Shown in pieces: positions 63,656 to 64,000 of a stretch of 64,000 bases of DNA. This DNA comes from Merdibacter sp965119685. GTDB lineage: Bacteria > Bacillota_I > Bacilli_A > Erysipelotrichales > Erysipelotrichaceae. The notes below the pieces were generated by a model. It did no database searches. It was not told the DNA's origin and saw nothing but the letters and a program-made list of their open reading frames with translations. The stretch's first letter is position 1. Each line of letters opens with the position of its first letter. Both the position numbers and the translations under genes were made by a program. Location: positions 1,798,001 through 1,862,000 of the forward strand of contig OZ221971.1 of the NCBI GenBank assembly GCA_965119685.1, given 5' to 3'.

Positions 63656-63979
63656 TCACCTCTCATCCGCCTTTTTCACAAAGGAAACTCGTTCTGCCAC
63701 CACTTCATAGTTGCGGTAGGTCACATTGTCGCGCTGATGGATACGGCTGGTCAGCCTTCCCTTCACCGCTACCACATCGTCGATCGCACAGACGTCACAG
63801 GTCGTCTGCGCAATGCCCTTCCACAGCGTTACCGCGATCTCATCTTGTTCATAGACCCCTTCACTGTTGGCAAAAGGGCGATCGACCTTGAGTACCATCG
63901 TGGCACACTGATAGCCGCTTGGCGTTTCTCGCATATATGGCAATTCGATGACCTTTCCTACTAACACTACGACATTCAT
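63656..63979 (-). CDS. Short single-stranded DNA-binding protein
   Basis: 107-residue OB-fold protein. MNVVVLVGKVIELPYMRETP starts the fold, with EIAVTLWKGIAQTTC and VAVKGRLTSRIHQRDN later, as in SSB and PriB-like proteins. It lacks the acidic C-terminal tail of a housekeeping SSB (ends KKADER), so it may be a second, SsbB-like protein tied to competence or repair. GGAGGACTAGCGA precedes the ATG. Confidence 0.85.
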   Translation of the reverse strand: MNVVVLVGKVIELPYMRETPSGYQCATMVLKVDRPFANSEGVYEQDEIAVTLWKGIAQTTCDVCAIDDVVAVKGRLTSRIHQRDNVTYRNYEVVAERVSFVKKADER

Positions 63980-64000
63980 TCGCTAGTCCTCCTTCCGGTA

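Overview
The window (about 48-50 % GC by eye) comes from a chromosome of an anaerobic, spore-forming low-GC-branch Firmicute. The spoIIGA-sigE-sigG cluster, two peptidoglycan-binding spore-type hydrolases, a Lsa-like ABC-F gene, glutamine synthetase III, an Rnf complex and T-box leaders fit an Erysipelotrichia-type gut bacterium best. That placement is inference from gene content; no species can be named from the sequence alone.

Layout. 1-11.7 kb (all minus strand): comEC (cut by the window edge) and comEA, a HAD phosphatase, greA, mltG, a DUF1292 gene, ruvX, ireB and alaS (with an Ala T-box), then mnmA-recD2 plus a 58-residue protein. 11.9-17.6 kb: a complete 16S-23S-5S operon on the minus strand, its promoter, and a tRNA-Leu(CAA). 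17.7-27.8 kb: a monofunctional transglycosylase, YneF, a DMT transporter, a thioredoxin-like lipoprotein, parE-parC and an esterase. 28-36 kb: plsY, a glycosyltransferase, glutamine synthetase III, a GNAT gene, a nucleoid-associated protein and an M15-like/PG-binding protein. 36.3-38 kb: an ABC-F gene behind what looks like a peptide-controlled attenuator. 38.2-44.3 kb: rnfCDGEA-(small Cys-rich gene)-rnfB on the minus strand, divergent from apbE. 44.8-45.7 kb: an AT-rich three-gene island. 46.2-53.7 kb: ileS (Ile T-box), divIVA, ylmH, sepF, ylmC, sigG, sigE, spoIIGA. 54-64 kb: hpf, a dipeptidase, a phospholipase-C-like gene, a SleC-like germination protein with a non-canonical start, DUF2779 and WYL genes, an ankyrin-like gene, a lipoprotein and ssb.

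How the genes fit together. Rnf couples ferredoxin oxidation to NAD+ reduction and ion transport; ApbE supplies covalent FMN to RnfG and RnfD. SpoIIGA activates pro-SigE, SigG follows in the forespore, and the SleC-like and M15-like proteins would act on spore peptidoglycan. DivIVA, SepF and YlmH form the usual division cluster next to ileS.

Most unusual points: (1) a 57-residue membrane protein with four cysteines, translationally coupled to rnfA and placed just before an rnfB that lacks its ferredoxin half; (2) two distant genes of unknown function sharing an identical inverted repeat (ATTGTGACA-N7-TGTCACAAT) exactly 6 nt upstream of the -10 box; (3) a promoter, 7-residue leader peptide and terminator ahead of the ABC-F gene; (4) an ATC or ATT start codon on the SleC-like gene; (5) an AT-rich island with a truncated gene start at one edge; (6) Arg at the quinolone-contact serine position of ParC; (7) a pair of about 106-nt intergenic repeats.
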